Source of the DNA: a virus
Virus record (IMG/VR): IMGVR_UViG_3300022538_000174
Span: 1 to 44,698 of that record
Direction: 5' to 3' (one strand)
DNA length: 44,698 nucleotides
The notes below the pieces were generated by a model. It worked only from the letters and a program-made list of their open reading frames with translations, had not been told where the DNA came from and did not search any database. Of the stretch, positions 23,785-32,158 are shown one piece after another. Each line of letters starts with the position of its first letter. Positions within the stretch are counted from its first letter, which is position 1. The position numbers were made by a program, and so were the translations under genes.

Positions 23785-24744
23785 TCACTCCTTCGGGGCG
23801 TCGGGAATTTCCCGCAACTTCCTTTCCCGTTCAGCATCAGTTTTGGCATTCCACTGGGCTTGGGTTTCAGCCTCACCTCCTGTGGTGTCAACTTCTGCTG
23901 GTGGAGAAGTGGGAACATCGGAAACTGTCTTAGGCAACGCTGAGGCCGCCTTAATAGCTTCCGCCGTTTCCTTACCCTTCGGGGTTTCCTCCGGCTCGGA
24001 GGGCGTTTCAGTTATTGCACCGAATAGATCGGCATAAGCCTCTTCCAGCGAAACTGGTTTACCAGCAGCACGGGCCATATTATCGGCATGTTGGCCAATA
24101 GTCAGGCGCTTCTCAGGAGAAATATCCTTATGATCGTCAGTAAACTGCTTTATCATCTCCCTGACAGGTTGAGCTCTTTCGTATTGACCAAGACCTTTGG
24201 CAATCCGTTGCTCGGATGCACTATTTCTCCGGTCAATCTCTCTAAGAATCCATTCGCTATGAGCCTTATGAGAGGCTTCGTCAAAGGGATCGTAAGCAGG
24301 CTCCAGGTCTTCAGGTTCCGGTTTGGGTTTCGGTTGGGTCTGCTTACGCAATTCCCCCAACTCTCCACCCTGCCGGTCAATCGTACCCTGTTTTTCTTGG
24401 AGTGCCTTTTCCATCTCTTCGACGCTCTCATACTGGCCCGCATAAAGGTGCTTAGGCGGCTCTTCCTTCGGGGGTTCTGACGGGGGTTCTTCTACAGGCT
24501 TCACCGGCTCCTCCACTGGAGGGGTTTCCGGTGGTTCTTCAGCCTTTGCCGGTGGTTCCGCCGGAGGTTTCTCTGGAGGTTCCTCTACTGGAGGAGTTTC
24601 CTTCGGAGGTTCCGGTAGTGTTTCCACCAGGTCATCGCCCCTTAGTGCTGCTTCCCGCATTTCAGGCGTGAATTTCTCCCAATGTGACTGAGTTTCAGCC
24701 ACTACTGGTACTGTTTCTGCTGGTGTTTCTATTGGTGCTGTCAT
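23785..24744 (-). CDS. Scaffolding protein, 319 aa
   Basis: Starting at ATG 24744 (AGGAG seven bases upstream), it has a Pro/Glu/Lys-rich region with repeats of PPEKPPAEPP type (about 50-120). A helical, charged C-terminal half follows (ASEQRIAKGLGQYERAQPVREMIKQF). This composition and position between portal and capsid genes are typical of scaffolds, which fill the procapsid and are removed at packaging. Confidence 0.72.
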   Translation of the reverse strand: MTAPIETPAETVPVVAETQSHWEKFTPEMREAALRGDDLVETLPEPPKETPPVEEPPEKPPAEPPAKAEEPPETPPVEEPVKPVEEPPSEPPKEEPPKHLYAGQYESVEEMEKALQEKQGTIDRQGGELGELRKQTQPKPKPEPEDLEPAYDPFDEASHKAHSEWILREIDRRNSASEQRIAKGLGQYERAQPVREMIKQFTDDHKDISPEKRLTIGQHADNMARAAGKPVSLEEAYADLFGAITETPSEPEETPKGKETAEAIKAASALPKTVSDVPTSPPAEVDTTGGEAETQAQWNAKTDAERERKLREIPDAPKE

Positions 24745-24766
24745 TTCCGTTCTCCTATGTCTCGGC

Positions 24767-26632
24767 TCATGCTGGGGTGTCCTGGCCTCCACCAGGCTCA
24801 AGCTGTGAGGTGCCCGATTGTAACATCATGGATTTTTGGGTTTTGACCTCCTGAAGGATTTTATCCGCATTGGGTGAATCCGACAGTCTTATGAGGTCCT
24901 CTATAATGAGGGCAGGAGGTATCCCGTACTGTAACATGGCCATTGTATTAGCCAATTGCCATCTTCTCGCAGTCGGGCTGCTTTCCTCATTAATACCGCA
25001 ATCATACTTGACGAAGCGGTAATTATTCAGGAATTGAGCGATTGCCTGTTTGCTCACTTCCAAATCTTGATTGCCTATAATCCGCCTTATCTTGGACGGC
25101 GGGTAATATTGCTGGACATATCCGAAACACTGTGTCAGTGTTCTTATCTTCAGCATATCCAGGTTGTCTAAAAGTTCTGTTACGCCCATCATTCCATGCC
25201 TGATGCGGGTCTGGGCGGCAATACCGCTTTCCTTGGAGCCTGAAGCCACTCCTTGCATGGGAAGGTTCACACCACCAATATTCGTAGCGTCGATTTCAGC
25301 CTGTTGCTCCATTGCGGCAATATTGGTTAAAATAGGCAGGAACTTCTGGTCCCTTTCGTGAATGACATCTTCCCATTTCCCTCTATGCCCTATCCATTCG
25401 CCGGAAATCTGCATCGCCTCAAGGTCTTCTTTGGTAACGCCCTTGTTTAGTTGGAAGAATCCAGCCGCTTTCGGTGCCCGGTTGAGAATATCTAATCCCT
25501 GACTCCGGCGCTTGTTCTTTTCATCCTGCAACCCCATCAGCCCCTCGACAATGCCACTAGACCTGAGTTTTCCGTCATTTCGCTCACCCAGATAGCCAAA
25601 TCCCATGATTATCGGGAAGTCGTTGTGGTCATAAGGCAATTTCTCTTGTTTTTCCAGCATTGCCCCGGCAGTAAAGATAGCCATGTGTATCTCTTTCGCC
25701 TGCCGTTTGATAATAGCATGGCCGTTGACGTCAGAACCCTTCAGTATTTCAACCAGCTCTTTCTCTGTTTCGGGCTGATAATTGGTCTGATTCCTCACTC
25801 TGGCATAATTGATCATACTGGCCGTCGTGGGGTTTTTCATAAATTGGTCAAGAGTGAATACCTGCCCAGTATCGTACTGAAAAATGAAATCCTTTGTCAA
25901 AAACTTCCGCTCGTATATCTCGGCCACCCGGCGTTTAGCCCTCATTGGGTCAATGTATTGGGTATAGCTGATCCCACTACCCTCGAAGTAATCCAGATCA
26001 TCGCCTACAATGGCCTTGATTATCTCCTCAGTGCTCATGTCGGGGCTCAATTCCGCTATATCCGCCCCCGGCCAGATACTCTTGATCTGATCGTTAGTCA
26101 TCCAGCGGTTGCGCTTCATATAGACCCAATCACTCTGATCCGGCTCAAGACCCTGGGGATCAATCTCAACCCTGAATGGCGATTCCCTCCTGGGGTCTAC
26201 TTCCGCCATATAATCGTCGCCCTGACGGATATGATTGTCAGTCGCACACATCCCACAGGTAACTATATCCTTGAAGGTTCTGGAGAACATCCGGCTCATA
26301 CGCTTATTGCGGTCTAAATGCTTCAAAACAAAGGTTGCTATGGCCGCTTGTTCCTTATCGCCGCCCTCAAATGGCAATGCCTCAAATCCACTTCTGAAGT
26401 CGTGCTCAATCCCAACAAGGGTGTTCTGCTTGGGAGAAATAAGGTCGATTTCCAGAACCGGACGCTTTTCAGAGATCAACTTGTCTCGACTATCCCTGTT
26501 GTCGCCATCCCATTGCCCATGCGTAGTATACAAATAGCAGTTCTGAATCTTCTCTTTGAGGTCTTTATTGCCCTCATAGAGGTACTTATCGACTTCTCTG
26601 GCGTCTTTCAGTTCTGTCTGTTCGTCAGCCAT
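24767..26632 (-). CDS. Portal protein, P22-like, 621 aa
   Basis: Size and motifs agree with the P22-type portal family: VGIEHDFRSGFEALPFEGGDKEQAAIATFVLKHL near 70-105, DPRRESPFRVEIDPQG near 145, and a C-terminal helical barrel region. It forms the dodecameric ring through which DNA is packaged and to which tail adaptors bind. The ATG at 26632 shares TGATG with the end of terL. Confidence 0.85.
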   Translation of the reverse strand: MADEQTELKDAREVDKYLYEGNKDLKEKIQNCYLYTTHGQWDGDNRDSRDKLISEKRPVLEIDLISPKQNTLVGIEHDFRSGFEALPFEGGDKEQAAIATFVLKHLDRNKRMSRMFSRTFKDIVTCGMCATDNHIRQGDDYMAEVDPRRESPFRVEIDPQGLEPDQSDWVYMKRNRWMTNDQIKSIWPGADIAELSPDMSTEEIIKAIVGDDLDYFEGSGISYTQYIDPMRAKRRVAEIYERKFLTKDFIFQYDTGQVFTLDQFMKNPTTASMINYARVRNQTNYQPETEKELVEILKGSDVNGHAIIKRQAKEIHMAIFTAGAMLEKQEKLPYDHNDFPIIMGFGYLGERNDGKLRSSGIVEGLMGLQDEKNKRRSQGLDILNRAPKAAGFFQLNKGVTKEDLEAMQISGEWIGHRGKWEDVIHERDQKFLPILTNIAAMEQQAEIDATNIGGVNLPMQGVASGSKESGIAAQTRIRHGMMGVTELLDNLDMLKIRTLTQCFGYVQQYYPPSKIRRIIGNQDLEVSKQAIAQFLNNYRFVKYDCGINEESSPTARRWQLANTMAMLQYGIPPALIIEDLIRLSDSPNADKILQEVKTQKSMMLQSGTSQLEPGGGQDTPA

Positions 26633-28053
26633 CAATAACCCATAAATGCTTGTTTGTTAAGTCCGCGATTCCGATTGATCCAATACCGCTCCCGGACAGG
26701 TCTCTTCGGCTTCTCCGAAGCGTGCAGGTGATTCGCCATATATCTGAGATCATCACAGTAATGATCCTTCACCTTTTTCGGCCGCTCAGGATCGTTCCGT
26801 ATACCCTGAACCCGCATCTCATCCCAGCGGTAATTCAACACTTCATCCCAGAAACCCTCAAACTGCGGCAAATCGAACACCCTTATGCGCCGCTCTTGCC
26901 ATGCCCTAGCCACATTATCAATCCCTCCGCCCAGATCATTATTGGCGGGTTCAAAATAGAATCCGAAATCTTCATACTGCCGGGCTATAGTATATTCACT
27001 CTCCCGCTCACGGAATATGTCGGGATCGGCCAGGAAAGCCGTTATGTCCTGCCCGTGTACCTTTGCCTCAAGCACTGAGGAGTGATAATCAACCCATCGA
27101 CCTGCTTCGCTGTGACAGTCATAGAGATACCAGTTCCCGTCAAAATCCACCGCCACAAACAATATCGCAGTCGGGTTTCGATGCCCATGATCCAGAATAA
27201 CGTATCTATCCCAATGCTTCGAGATTTTGAAGGGCTTGACTACGTGTCCACCCTGTTCCGGGTGCTTGGCATTAAAGGGTTGTTGCCGGGCGTCCGGCCA
27301 GACCAGACCTTCAAAGTTCTCCCACGACCCATAGACAAACCGTTGCACCCATCTGTCGGGCATATTGGTCAATAAGCTGCGTATATAGTCCCAAGGCAGG
27401 TGTGGATTATCACAAACGTCGAAGGTAACGTCTTCCTGGCAGGCAGGCGGGGGGACTCCTTCTTTCCAGACTACCCCCGACACATGTCCAGTGCCGTTTC
27501 TCCCCGAATGGCGAATGAATCTGTTCCAAACCCAACTGTGTCCATCGGGGTTGCAGGTGGCTAAGCTATGTCTTCGGGATCGTTTGCGCCGCAACCTGGC
27601 ATTACCGGCTATCCAGACCTCTTCGTCAATCTCTTCCAACTGGTCAACGCCAAAAAAGCCCAGGTTCATCGAGTTGACCTTCTGAATCGCCTCTCTTGAA
27701 GAGTCCAACTGCATATAAACAATTTTAGACTTGTTTAGCAATTCTATCTCATGTTCTTGTTTATTATGACGTTTGATTATCTCTGGCGGAATCATATCCA
27801 GCAAGGAGACAAGGGTTGATTTATTGAACGAGTCGATGTATTTCCGCCCCAGCAACGAAAGATTGCCAGGGAATCTGATTGAATCATGAGCACAGGCATA
27901 AACGAGGGCGTCAGTCTTTCCCCAGCCAAAACTGCCATCGGCCAGAGTCTCATTTTTCCGGGTAAAAAAGTCCAACAGCTTCTTCTGCTTCGGAAGCGGC
28001 CTGGACGGGTTTCCCTCCTCAGTTCTGAATCCTATGTATGCTTCTGTTCCCAT
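26632..28053 (-). CDS. terL: Terminase large subunit
   Basis: The 473-residue product has Walker A GSFGWGKT (40-47), Walker B FFGVDQLEE (133-141), a coupling motif around SLATCNPDG (163-171) and an RNase H-like nuclease with D288 (VILDHGHRNPTA) and a C-terminal DDLRY. It pumps and cuts DNA. The ATG at 28053 is chosen for the conserved N-terminus; its only Shine-Dalgarno-like G-run lies inside a strong hairpin that ends five bases upstream. Confidence 0.93.
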   Translation of the reverse strand: MGTEAYIGFRTEEGNPSRPLPKQKKLLDFFTRKNETLADGSFGWGKTDALVYACAHDSIRFPGNLSLLGRKYIDSFNKSTLVSLLDMIPPEIIKRHNKQEHEIELLNKSKIVYMQLDSSREAIQKVNSMNLGFFGVDQLEEIDEEVWIAGNARLRRKRSRRHSLATCNPDGHSWVWNRFIRHSGRNGTGHVSGVVWKEGVPPPACQEDVTFDVCDNPHLPWDYIRSLLTNMPDRWVQRFVYGSWENFEGLVWPDARQQPFNAKHPEQGGHVVKPFKISKHWDRYVILDHGHRNPTAILFVAVDFDGNWYLYDCHSEAGRWVDYHSSVLEAKVHGQDITAFLADPDIFRERESEYTIARQYEDFGFYFEPANNDLGGGIDNVARAWQERRIRVFDLPQFEGFWDEVLNYRWDEMRVQGIRNDPERPKKVKDHYCDDLRYMANHLHASEKPKRPVRERYWINRNRGLNKQAFMGY

Positions 28054-28057
28054 AATG

Positions 28058-28097
28058 AAAAAGCCCCACCGCAGCTCCAATATGCTGCTAGCGGGGC
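28058..28097 (-). terminator. Intrinsic terminator-like hairpin abutting terL
   Basis: On the minus strand GCCCCGCTAGCAGC (28097-28084) pairs with GCTGCGGTGGGGC (28075-28063), two 5-bp blocks around a small internal loop, followed directly by TTTTT (28062-28058). Four bases separate the T-tract from the terL ATG. The 3' arm also contains the only G-rich ribosome binding candidate, so the hairpin could limit both transcription and translation of terL. Confidence 0.65.
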
Positions 28098-28143
28098 ATG
28101 TACCTGACGACAATGCCTTATGTCAGTCAGTAATTACTTCAAA

Positions 28144-28344
28144 TTAATTCTCCACATCAATAGCGTGGCCGTTTATCCTTGTGATTTTACAGAACGCGTA
28201 GTTCTGCCTGAACCATGTCCAGGGTTTATACCAGAATCGCCGCCTGCATCGTTCAATCAGATCCTCGGATGCTGTGAGCCCACAAGTAATCTTAATACTG
28301 TCGCCAACAGCAAACCCTGAAGTTGTAAAAGAGGCATCTGTCAC
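28144..28344 (-). CDS. Small protein with WYKPWTWFR motif, copy 2, 66 aa
   Basis: The GTG at 28344 overlaps the stop of the previous gene (GTGA) and has AAGGAG upstream. The product contains RRFWYKPWTWFRQN (about 35-48), nearly the same as RCWYKPWTWFRKQ in the preceding gene, so the two are paralogues. The Trp-rich patch may contact membrane or protein. Function unknown. Confidence 0.65.
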   Translation of the reverse strand: MTDASFTTSGFAVGDSIKITCGLTASEDLIERCRRRFWYKPWTWFRQNYAFCKITRINGHAIDVEN

Positions 28345-28487
28345 TTCAAATCATCTCCTTGTTTGCGAAACCACGTCCATGGTTTATACCAGCACCTATT
28401 TAACCAAGCGGTAAAAGCAGCGCTTGTAACCAACACGTAGTAATGCTTGCCATCTATAGTAATTGGGCTGATCGGAATATCTGTCAC
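28341..28487 (-). CDS. Small protein with WYKPWTWFR motif, copy 1, 48 aa
   Basis: It starts with GTG at 28487 inside GTGA, preceded by AAGGAGG, and ends in GTGA at 28341. The sequence runs MTDIPISPITIDGKHYYVLVT to RCWYKPWTWFRKQGDDLK. It shares the MTD start and the Trp motif with its downstream paralogue. The coupling strongly supports translation. Confidence 0.65.
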   Translation of the reverse strand: MTDIPISPITIDGKHYYVLVTSAAFTAWLNRCWYKPWTWFRKQGDDLK

Positions 28488-28759
28488 TTCAGATCAACCT
28501 CCTTGGTCAATGGTTCTAAAATCCCCTTAGCGCGACATTGCCTTGCCCAACGACGGATTGTCCCTATTGACATTTCTAATAAGGCACAGCAAGTATTAAG
28601 ACTAATCGCCCCCCATCCCTCCCTAAAAAGCCAGTTGTTCGCGGATGCTATTTGGCTTGGCCCCCCTGGAGATAAGAGTAGTATTTTCTCATTTGCTAAA
28701 TCAAGCACGGCAGCAAGAATCATCTCAGAACAAAGTCTTGTATACCCGTCTCGTATCAT
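28484..28759 (-). CDS. Helix-turn-helix protein upstream of terL, 91 aa
   Basis: Residues about 51-78 (AISLNTCCALLEMSIGTIRRWARQCRAKG) form a convincing helix-turn-helix with recognition helix SIGTIRRWARQ. The first half, ILAAVLDLANEKILLLSPGGPSQIASANNWLF, may be a phage DNA-binding module. It could be a regulator or an accessory packaging factor. It starts in ATGA and stops in GTGA within a chain of coupled genes. Confidence 0.65.
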   Translation of the reverse strand: MIRDGYTRLCSEMILAAVLDLANEKILLLSPGGPSQIASANNWLFREGWGAISLNTCCALLEMSIGTIRRWARQCRAKGILEPLTKEVDLK

Positions 28760-28887
28760 TTCAGGTCAACTTCCTCGGTCATCTCAATTTTGTTTATCCG
28801 GCCACCGCCGATGGAAATGTGGACAACGCAGCGCAACCCTTTGCGTAGCAATTCACCTATCCATTCCAGTAATCGGCCAGCAGTCAC
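28756..28887 (-). CDS. Coupled small basic protein, 43 aa
   Basis: GTG at 28887 lies in GTGA with the previous gene. The product is VTAGRLLEWIGELLRKGLRC followed by VVHISIGGGRINKIEMTEEVDLK. The C-terminus EEVDLK mirrors KEVDLK of the next gene, because the same Shine-Dalgarno cassette is encoded at both junctions. Unknown function; an amphipathic N-terminal helix is apparent. Confidence 0.55.
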   Translation of the reverse strand: MTAGRLLEWIGELLRKGLRCVVHISIGGGRINKIEMTEEVDLK

Positions 28888-29006
28888 TTCCAGCACCTCC
28901 ACCAGAATGTGAAAGGCCCAATTATAAACCAATAACCAACAAGACCAGACCCAAATGAAAAACCCTTAGCGGGCATACGGAAAGATGCTTCAGGGACAAA
29001 GTGCAT
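28884..29006 (-). CDS. Tiny Trp-rich membrane-like protein, 40 aa
   Basis: MHFVPEASFRMPAKGFSFGS is followed by a hydrophobic aromatic stretch (about 20-36, LVGYWFIIGPFTFWW) and RCWK. It could insert in the membrane. It ends in GTGA shared with the next gene, the first link of a five-gene coupled chain. The Shine-Dalgarno site is poor, so the start is uncertain. Confidence 0.45.
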   Translation of the reverse strand: MHFVPEASFRMPAKGFSFGSGLVGYWFIIGPFTFWWRCWK

Positions 29007-29026
29007 CTTAAAGCGCCCAATCGTCA

Positions 29027-29449
29027 TCAGTCCCGCTCCTGTAAGTCCTGATGCTGGAAGTGCCGCTTCAGTAACGCCGGGTCTATATCGTATTTGTCTG
29101 ACGCCTTATCCGCAAGATTCTCCAGCATCAAGTTCACTTTACCCCTGGCGTCACCACCATCCAACACTACGTCGATGTCGTGGCAAATCCCATAAGTGGC
29201 CTTTTGCATCCGGTCTTCAAACTCTGCCTGCCCCTCACCCTTCCAGGGGGAAATTGAAAAAATCGCACAAAGGGTATATCCACCCCTCGATCCCTGGACA
29301 TAATACCCGTGAGTCACCATTGACGGGACAACAACCCCTCCCTCGGTTGTGTGGGGTTTGACGCCGTGCCGTACCTTCCAGGCGTATCCCTTGGGCATCC
29401 TACTTGAGGGTGCCGACTGGTGCTGGCGGGGGATAAGGATGTTAGGCAT
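29027..29449 (-). CDS. Unknown protein, 140 aa
   Basis: Not recognised. The sequence has GYAWKVRHGVKPHTTEGGVVVPSMVTHGYYVQG (beta-rich), then SPWKGEGQAEFEDRMQKA and a helical acidic end. The start overlaps the end of the 89-residue gene by eight bases. It lies in the block between the TerS-like gene and terL. Confidence 0.55.
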   Translation of the reverse strand: MPNILIPRQHQSAPSSRMPKGYAWKVRHGVKPHTTEGGVVVPSMVTHGYYVQGSRGGYTLCAIFSISPWKGEGQAEFEDRMQKATYGICHDIDVVLDGGDARGKVNLMLENLADKASDKYDIDPALLKRHFQHQDLQERD

Positions 29450-29711
29450 AGACTTCCTTGTCTAGCCATTCTCTGAAAAAGAATATCCCCCTCGACAGAA
29501 CCTCTTCTCTGTTATCAGGCTCATCAAGGTCAACAAGATCACCCGATTCGTCATACAAATCAAATCGAAATGCGTTTCTATATCTCTCCCCATTCTTAAT
29601 TACAGAAAGAGCAACCCCACATCTATTATTAAGATCGAAAAGCGCCCATTTCAATTCTGCATTAGGGAACTCTTCCTCCAGGGCATCTGTCAACCAATCA
29701 AAGTTATCCAT
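29442..29711 (-). CDS. Unknown acidic protein, 89 aa
   Basis: ATG at 29711 shares TGATG with the upstream stop and has GAGGT at suitable spacing. The product is rich in Asp/Glu and aromatic residues (DWLTDALEEEFPNAELKWALFDLNNRCG), likely a small alpha/beta protein. No family recognised. Confidence 0.55.
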   Translation of the reverse strand: MDNFDWLTDALEEEFPNAELKWALFDLNNRCGVALSVIKNGERYRNAFRFDLYDESGDLVDLDEPDNREEVLSRGIFFFREWLDKEVYA

Positions 29712-30193
29712 CAATCTACCTCATTCGCCGTGCCATCGCTGATAATCTTCGGGGTGTCAACTATTTTCAGGAAGGACTTCCCCTTCCTGCCGTCAATCCA
29801 CTCCTGGGCACGGTAAAGGACGTTGGTCTGTCCCACCAGGAGATATTCTATGCCGCCAATCTTGCCGCGGTCTCCCCACAAATAGGCCGCCAGCCGTCTC
29901 CACCAGGGCAATGAGTCTATCATCTGGACACACTGCAAAATATCAACTTTTGGGCCTGAAGGATAATTGGTTTGAATCTCAAATCTTGTATATCTTGCCC
30001 GGCCTGTCTTGGGGTTGAGTGTTCGGGCGAGTTCTTCTTTTGCTTTCATTTTCTTCTCTATCAAATCCAATCCGGCTGACCTAAGAATGTCTTTCTGCCG
30101 CTGTACTTCACGAGTTGCCGCCTGACCCATCAGGGGTTTCAATGGTTTGCATTTTGGATTCTGAATGGGTCTTGGCCTACTCATCGAACTCAC
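29711..30193 (-). CDS. Unknown protein, 160 aa
   Basis: A proline/lysine-rich N-terminus leads to a coiled segment (REVQRQKDILRSAGLDLIEKKMKAKEELARTL). A C-terminal domain has SLPWWRRLAAYLWG and ILQCVQMIDS. The WWRRLAAYLWG stretch is amphipathic and may sit at a membrane. Function unknown. Confidence 0.55.
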   Translation of the reverse strand: MSSMSRPRPIQNPKCKPLKPLMGQAATREVQRQKDILRSAGLDLIEKKMKAKEELARTLNPKTGRARYTRFEIQTNYPSGPKVDILQCVQMIDSLPWWRRLAAYLWGDRGKIGGIEYLLVGQTNVLYRAQEWIDGRKGKSFLKIVDTPKIISDGTANEVD

Positions 30194-30731
30194 TTACGCT
30201 TACCATTTCCACTGTTGCCGGATTGTCCACTATCGCATGGTCTTTCATTATAACCGTCGGTTGCTTGATATTGTGGTGCTTGTCGCTCTCGGCGAAACAT
30301 ACCACCCGACAACGCATTTCACCCGATTCTTCATGCTCGTGGGAACAGGGCGCACACATACCAGAATTATGAATCACACAGACCGGATAACGGTTTATGT
30401 CCAAAGCCCGAAATGGGAACTCGCACTTCCGGGGATCAATCTTCTGCATCAGGGGCTTAGATTCAACCGGCGCTTCCGTCATTTCAACCTCCGGGGTCGA
30501 AACGTAACCTGGGGGCGGCTCACCGGGGGCATCTATCACATCCTCGGTGGCCTCTACTTCCGGGAATTCCTTCACCTTCTCCCGCAGATACTTCAGCAAC
30601 GTCTTCCGGTTGGCACTCGCCTTCTCCGATAGACCCAACTGAACAAACTCCTCACGGGTCAATGCCGGATCAGCAGCCTCTATCGACGCCTTAACAACCT
30701 CAATCGTCTCGTTCAAACTGGGAAGTACCAT
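30177..30731 (-). CDS. Cysteine-containing unknown protein, 184 aa
   Basis: The start at 30731 has GGAGG seven bases upstream. The first 60 residues are helical (TIEVVKASIEAADPALTREEFVQLGLSEKASANRKTLLKYL), then a Pro/Glu-rich linker. Residues about 105-150 are Cys-rich (KCEFPF, YPVCVIHNSGMCAPCSHEHEESGEMRCRVVCF) and could bind zinc or an iron-sulphur cluster. Function unknown. Confidence 0.6.
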   Translation of the reverse strand: MVLPSLNETIEVVKASIEAADPALTREEFVQLGLSEKASANRKTLLKYLREKVKEFPEVEATEDVIDAPGEPPPGYVSTPEVEMTEAPVESKPLMQKIDPRKCEFPFRALDINRYPVCVIHNSGMCAPCSHEHEESGEMRCRVVCFAESDKHHNIKQPTVIMKDHAIVDNPATVEMVSVSEFDE

Positions 30732-30754
30732 TATTCTGCCTCCTGTCGATTTGT

Positions 30755-30943
30755 TTATAAGGTCAATGTCCGAATCTGCCAAGGCTCCGGCCAAGGCCAG
30801 GGCGCTACTGGCGATGGAGAGAGAGGGACACAAGGAATCGACTTCTGAACCCCCTCGTTACAGCCCTTGCACTCTTCTACCTTCGGGCTGTAGACCTTCC
30901 CGCAATTCGGACAAACCCAACCACTCTGATCCTTAGCACCCAT
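30755..30943 (-). CDS. Zinc-ribbon protein, 62 aa
   Basis: WVCPNCGKVYSPKVEECKGCNEG (9-31) is a compact CxxC-CxxC zinc ribbon of rubredoxin-like spacing, followed by a Pro/Trp-rich tail (SPSPVAPWPWPEPW). GGAG is five bases before the ATG. Likely a nucleic-acid or protein contact module. Confidence 0.65.
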   Translation of the reverse strand: MGAKDQSGWVCPNCGKVYSPKVEECKGCNEGVQKSIPCVPLSPSPVAPWPWPEPWQIRTLTL

Positions 30944-31000
30944 TATAACTCCTTTTGTAAAATCACTTTATAGTCGTTCTATATGATGGGGGGATAACAC

Positions 31001-31309
31001 TTAAGCCCCAATCCCCACATTGCCATCGCTCCCAATAATCAATTTATGCCAGTCATCAGGATTCTCAGGATCAGGTACCAATAGAAAATTGCGGTAAAAC
31101 TCTTTGCGGGTTATTGTCTTTTTAAACTCGCCATCAACACATATATCATAAATTTCTTCCCAGGTCTCTTCCGCTATACGAGACCGAAAGGTGATTTCGT
31201 ATGTGCCAATAAAGCTGGATCTGTTGCCCACAATGTGTAATTTAGCCGCAGGACTAGTTACCCCAATCCCCGTGTTGCCTGTTGGCGTAAGTGTATATGT
31301 ATCATTCAT
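31001..31309 (-). CDS. Short fibre-like protein, 102 aa
   Basis: TGNTGIGVTSPAAKLHIVGNRSS (10-32) and a terminal GSDGNVGIGA match the repeat found several times in the tail fibre gene (10484-12103). The middle (EETWEEIYDICVDGEFKKTITRKEFYRNF) is different. It lies next to the TerS-like gene, far from the fibre gene. It may be a fibre remnant or an exchangeable appendage piece. Confidence 0.55.
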   Translation of the reverse strand: MNDTYTLTPTGNTGIGVTSPAAKLHIVGNRSSFIGTYEITFRSRIAEETWEEIYDICVDGEFKKTITRKEFYRNFLLVPDPENPDDWHKLIIGSDGNVGIGA

Positions 31310-31341
31310 TTAGGAAAGCCCTTTACAGTAAGAGTATATGA

Positions 31342-31367
31342 TGGGTGTATATACGTATATCGACCCA
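31342..31367. promoter_or_regulatory. Nested palindrome, possible operator
   Basis: A 12-base palindrome (31349-31360, ATATACGTATAT) is flanked by TGGGT (31342-31346) and ACCCA (31363-31367). The dyad is typical of an operator. It lies in the 207-base gap upstream of the short fibre gene; the rest of that gap shows G-runs and no convincing gene. Confidence 0.45.
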
Positions 31368-31404
31368 CCCCCAGGGGCGGTCCCTCCCCCCCCCCTCTGT
31401 GCAG

Positions 31405-31437
31405 AATATATACCTTTTGTGCGTGAATATGTGTCAA
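31405..31437 (-). promoter_or_regulatory. Candidate sigma70-like promoter
   Basis: On the minus strand TTGACA (31437-31432) is followed after 19 bases by TATATA (31412-31407), or after 21 bases by TATATT. The spacer is longer than ideal. It would drive the short fibre gene and genes beyond, with the palindrome 40 bases downstream. Confidence 0.4.
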
Positions 31438-31516
31438 TCCTATTGCAATGTTGCTGTAAGTCATTGATATTACTGATCCCGCTGTCTCGACTATACATAA
31501 TGGTTCTTATCTGCAC

Positions 31517-32158
31517 TTACTCAAAATCCGCATCTATCACCGGCCCAACCTTGCGCTTAGTGTCGGTGATGGCGTAGCCAAGGTTGATAGTGATACCACC
31601 AATGAGGGCAGCTGCCTTGTCCTTATAGCGGTCGTCCCTAGCCTTGAGGTGGAACATATTCAGGGATGCTGACATCCGGTCCTTGGGATCACACTCCAAG
31701 GCCCTTGCCAAACTCTTGTCCTCCAGGTCATTAACTATCTTGGAATTACGATAGTTACGACAAGCGTCCCATGCTGTTGCAAAGTCAGCAGATGACAATC
31801 GAGCCTCGTATACTGTCTGGTAAGACAATCCTATCTTTCGGGCTGCTGCACCGTCGGTACGGCATGCAATCACCGCTTTTAAGTAATCCAAAGACCAGTT
31901 AGGCCAATGGAGTTTGGGTTTCAGGGGGATAAGCTTTTTAAGTACATTCTCTTTGCTTTGCACCTCACTTTGTTCAATCCCAGTAATAGCATCCACAGAT
32001 ACATCCTTACTACATCCTTCCGGAGGGATGTTAATTACATCCTCTTCAGATGGGGTGATAGGAGCAAGAGTAACGGGGTTGGCTAGTACGAGTGCTTGGC
32101 GTTGCTTTTGGCTGTCTTTCACGGTGCGGAAGGTAAATTGATGTTTCCTGATATACAA
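31517..32158 (-). CDS. Terminase small subunit-like DNA-binding protein, 213 aa
   Basis: Residues about 88-150 (WSLDYLKAVIACRTDGAAARKIGLSYQTVYEARLSSADFATAWDACRNYRNSKIVNDLEDKSLARAL) match the helix-turn-helix and following helix of many phage small terminase or homeodomain-like proteins. The start appears to be TTG at 32158, since no in-frame ATG lies near. It is separated from terL by about 3.5 kb, which is unusual. A transcription regulator is the alternative. Confidence 0.6.
   Translation of the reverse strand: MYIRKHQFTFRTVKDSQKQRQALVLANPVTLAPITPSEEDVINIPPEGCSKDVSVDAITGIEQSEVQSKENVLKKLIPLKPKLHWPNWSLDYLKAVIACRTDGAAARKIGLSYQTVYEARLSSADFATAWDACRNYRNSKIVNDLEDKSLARALECDPKDRMSASLNMFHLKARDDRYKDKAAALIGGITINLGYAITDTKRKVGPVIDADFE

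Noticed and set aside
31310-31516. 68-codon minus-strand ORF between the TerS-like and fibre-fragment genes
   Set aside because: It is Gly-rich from G-runs, has no ribosome site, and overlaps a promoter and palindrome.
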